From Novilysobacter_A longmucuonensis (lineage in GTDB: Bacteria; Pseudomonadota; Gammaproteobacteria; Xanthomonadales; Xanthomonadaceae), in NCBI RefSeq assembly GCF_046600735.1, contig NZ_JBJMAW010000015.1:4069-68068 (forward strand): DNA of 64,000 nucleotides. Direction: 5' to 3'. This document shows, in pieces, positions 62,127 to 64,000 of the stretch. The translations under genes were made by a program, and so were the position numbers. Position 1 is the first letter of the stretch, and each line of letters starts with the position of its first letter. The notes under the pieces are model-generated. The model was not told the origin of the DNA, did not search any database, and saw only the letters and a program-made list of their open reading frames with translations.

Positions 62127-62729
62127 ATGACCGCTGACCGCATGGCGCACCGCCGGCAACTGCGCGAGGCGCTGCGCGCCCGACGACGCGCGCTGCCCGC
62201 CGCCGCACGCATCGCCGCCGCGGAGCGGCTCGCCACGCAATTGCTGAACCTGCCGTTCGCACCGCAGTCGGGTTACGTTGCCGGCTACTGGGCCATGGAC
62301 GGCGAGATCGCCCTGCACGTGTGGCAGCTCAAGCTTCCGCGCGAATGTATCTATTGCCTACCGGTGCTGCACGACGATGCAGGTCTGCGCTTCGCCCCGT
62401 GGCGCCCGGGCGATGCGCTGGTCAGCAACCGCTACGGCATTCCCGAACCCGATGTCGCCACCGGTTCGCTACTCGATCCCGACGATCTCGCGCTCGCGGT
62501 AATGCCGCTGGTCGGCTTCGATGCGCGCGGTCACCGGCTCGGCATGGGGGGCGGCTGGTACGATCGCAGCTTCGCAGCACGGCACCATCGCCCCGCGCCA
62601 CCGTGGCTGGTCGGAGCCGCGTTCGATACGCAGCATGCCGATGCGCTCGAACCCGCCGAGTGGGACGTCACGCTCGACGCGGTGTGCACCGAATCGAGGA
62701 CATACGACTGCAGTTCCGCCCCCGCATGA
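62127..62729 (+). CDS. 5-formyltetrahydrofolate cyclo-ligase
   Basis: Converts 5-formyl-THF to 5,10-methenyl-THF with ATP, recovering folate. The 200-residue product has the N-terminal HRRQLREALRARRRALP helix, GYWAMDGEIALHVWQL and the signature MPLVGFDARGHRLGMGGGWYD. Start could be 62127 or 62142; neither has a strong ribosome site. It follows 6S RNA as ygfA (fau) does in E. coli. Overlaps the EVE gene by four bases. Confidence 0.94.
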   Translation: MTADRMAHRRQLREALRARRRALPAAARIAAAERLATQLLNLPFAPQSGYVAGYWAMDGEIALHVWQLKLPRECIYCLPVLHDDAGLRFAPWRPGDALVSNRYGIPEPDVATGSLLDPDDLALAVMPLVGFDARGHRLGMGGGWYDRSFAARHHRPAPPWLVGAAFDTQHADALEPAEWDVTLDAVCTESRTYDCSSAPA

Positions 62730-63211
62730 GTACATGCCCAATGAGTGCACGCCGCCGCTATTGGCTGATGAAGTCCGAGCCCGACGCTTTCTCCATCGAC
62801 GACCTGCAACGCGTTGGCACCGAACCCTGGAACGGCGTGCGCAACTACCAGGCGCGAAACTTCATGCGTGACGGCATGAAGGTCGGTGACGGCGTGTTGT
62901 TCTACCACTCCAATACCGCGGTCCCTGGCATCGTCGGCACCGCGCTGGTGGCGAGCAAGGCTTATCCCGACGAGACCCAGTTCGACCCGAAGTCCGACTA
63001 CCACGACCCCAAAAGCTCGCGCGAAGAACCGCGCTGGCAACTGGTCGACATCGCGTTCGAGCGCAAGCTCTCGCGCACCATCGCGCTCGACGAGATCAAG
63101 CGCCACGCCGACCAGCTCGGCGAGGAATTCGCGCTGATCCGCCGCGGCAACCGGCTATCGGTATTCCCGGTCTCGGCGGCGCAATACAAATACCTCCTTT
63201 CCCTCGAGTAG
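62726..63211 (+). CDS. EVE domain protein
   Basis: The 161-residue product is a single EVE domain, a PUA-like fold thought to recognise modified bases in DNA or RNA. Family motifs are YWLMKSEPDAFSIDDL, WNGVRNYQARNFMRD, VGDGVLFYHSN and WQLVDIAFERKL. ATG 62726 overlaps the upstream stop; ATG 62741 is an alternative. Some standalone EVE proteins occur in defence settings, but this context is ordinary. Confidence 0.93.
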   Translation: MSTCPMSARRRYWLMKSEPDAFSIDDLQRVGTEPWNGVRNYQARNFMRDGMKVGDGVLFYHSNTAVPGIVGTALVASKAYPDETQFDPKSDYHDPKSSREEPRWQLVDIAFERKLSRTIALDEIKRHADQLGEEFALIRRGNRLSVFPVSAAQYKYLLSLE

Positions 63212-63218
63212 CAACGAC

Positions 63219-63884
63219 ATGTCCGAAGCCAAGCGCCTGGCCGGCGAGAAAGCCATCGATTTCGTGGAAGACGGCATGATCGTCGGCGTCGGCACCGGAT
63301 CGACCGTCGCCTACTTCATCGACGCCCTGGCGAGCATCAAGCATCGCATCAGGGGCACGGTCTCGAGCTCCGAACAGAGCACCCAGCGCCTGCGCGCGCA
63401 CGGCATCGAGGTACTCGACCTCAACAGCGCCGGGCCGTTGGCGCTGTATGTCGACGGCGCCGACGAATGCGATCCTGGCAAGCGCCTGATCAAGGGCGGC
63501 GGCGCCGCGCTCACACGCGAGAAGATCATTGCCGAAGCCAGCGACAGGTTCGTCTGCATCATCGACCCGGCCAAGCGCGTGGACGTGCTCGGCAAATTTC
63601 CGCTGCCGGTAGAGGTGATCCCCATGGCGCGCAGCCTGGTGGCTCGCGAGATCCTCCGCCTGACCGGCGGCGGCCAACCGGTATGGCGCCAGGACGCCAG
63701 CGGCAACGGCGTGCTCACCGACAACGGCAACGTCATCCTCGACGTGCACGGTCTGGCGATCGACGACCCGCTGTCGCTCGAGTCCACGCTCAACCAGATT
63801 CCCGGCGTGGTCAGCGTCGGCCTGTTCGCACGCCGCGCGGCGGATGTGGTGATCATCGGCGGCGAGCCACCTCAGCTGCTGTAG
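63219..63884 (+). CDS. rpiA: Ribose-5-phosphate isomerase A
   Basis: Interconverts ribose-5- and ribulose-5-phosphate in the pentose phosphate pathway; its product also feeds KdsD. The 221-residue product has VGVGTGSTVAYFIDAL, SSSEQSTQRLRAHGI, DGADECDPGKRLIKGGGAAL (catalytic residues) and GKFPLPVEVIPMA. Length is normal. It begins seven bases after the EVE gene. Confidence 0.97.
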   Translation: MSEAKRLAGEKAIDFVEDGMIVGVGTGSTVAYFIDALASIKHRIRGTVSSSEQSTQRLRAHGIEVLDLNSAGPLALYVDGADECDPGKRLIKGGGAALTREKIIAEASDRFVCIIDPAKRVDVLGKFPLPVEVIPMARSLVAREILRLTGGGQPVWRQDASGNGVLTDNGNVILDVHGLAIDDPLSLESTLNQIPGVVSVGLFARRAADVVIIGGEPPQLL

Positions 63885-63908
63885 TCGTAAAGCTCGCGCC
63901 ACGCTTTT

Positions 63909-63930
63909 GTAGGAGCGGCTTCAGCCGCGG
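63909..63930 (+). repeat. GTAG REP element after rpiA
   Basis: GTAGGAGCGGCTTCAGCCGC, then a G-run that replaces the usual inverted partner. Confidence 0.85.
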
Positions 63931-64000
63931 GGGGGGGGGCGGGGGGGCCCCCGCGAAGAAGCGAACGGCGGGCTCCCCGGCCACGCCGGGGCGTGGCGGG
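63928..64000. other. G-rich low-complexity edge
   Basis: Runs of up to ten or more G broken by single C, then CCCCC and a GC-rich end with no gene. It looks like a poly-G sequencing or assembly artefact rather than genome sequence. Confidence 0.55.

Noticed and set aside
62726..63211. EVE protein as part of a restriction or defence island
   Set aside because: Neighbours are folate and pentose phosphate housekeeping genes; no nuclease or methylase is present.

Overview
This is a chromosomal window of a high-GC gammaproteobacterium of the Xanthomonadaceae/Lysobacteraceae (Lysobacter, Luteimonas, Stenotrophomonas or Xanthomonas type). Three things point there: the gene order (pilMNOP divergent from the class A PBP gene, gltA beside rpmE2, an rpoN-hpf-ptsN-hprK-rapZ-EIIA-HPr-EI block), the codon use, and many short GTAG-headed palindromes like the REP elements described in Stenotrophomonas. 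Nearly all genes are core genes. I see no prophage, insertion sequence, CRISPR array, toxin cluster or defence island, and no tRNA or rRNA gene.

Layout. 1-2732: minus-strand type IV pilus assembly genes pilM, pilN, pilO and a cut pilP, divergent from mrcA (2953-5496). 5597-9385: a conserved unknown gene, then gltA, rpmE2 and a nucleoside hydrolase on the minus strand. 9646-11390: amgK-murU cell-wall sugar recycling. 11482-14524: minus operon of a DUF2066 exported protein, a PerM-like permease and hda. 14675-17473: purM, purN and a DUF3108 exported protein. 17697-19361: ibaG-murA on the minus strand. 19627-30542: a long plus-strand run with the Kdo and LPS-transport genes kdsD, kdsC, lptC, lptA and lptB, then rpoN, hpf, ptsN, hprK, rapZ, a mannose-type EIIA, ptsH and ptsI. 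30807-33238: a small lipoprotein, mgtE and a YnfA-like membrane protein. 33316-42839: minus-strand yicC, gmk, rpoZ, spoT, ridA, recG, yqgE, ruvX and pyrB. 43115-45751: rph, rdgB and hemW. 45897-51373: a cyclic-di-GMP block of a DUF1631 protein, a PilZ protein and a convergent CHASE-PAS-GGDEF-EAL protein. 51390-56264: pepQ-crcB, terC, and pepP-ygfB. 56472-61061: a 1529-residue periplasmic-propeller PAS-GGDEF-EAL receptor. 61151-63884: a ZapB-like coiled coil, zapA, 6S RNA, 5-formyl-THF cyclo-ligase, an EVE protein and rpiA.

How the genes work together. Envelope building dominates: MurA starts peptidoglycan precursor synthesis, AmgK/MurU feed recycled MurNAc into the same pool, PBP1A polymerises it, and the Kds and Lpt proteins make Kdo and carry LPS outward. 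The PTS block has EI, HPr, two EIIA proteins and an HPr kinase but no sugar permease, so it looks regulatory and linked to RpoN and RapZ. SpoT, RNA polymerase omega, 6S RNA and HPF form a stringent and stationary-phase theme. Two large c-di-GMP enzymes and two candidate c-di-GMP effectors sit within 16 kb.

The most unusual content is in the repeats. At four genes (murU, ptsI, the ynfA-like gene and rdgB) the stop codon is the TAG of a REP-like GTAG head. A separate family of GGGACTC heptanucleotide tracts, some paired in inverted orientation, has entered the spacers of essential operons (murA, kdsD-kdsC, rpoZ-spoT). The last ~70 bases are a G-rich tract that looks like an assembly edge artefact. 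I found no convincing new multi-gene system; the REP-derived stop codons and the heptamer elements are the observations I would follow up first.
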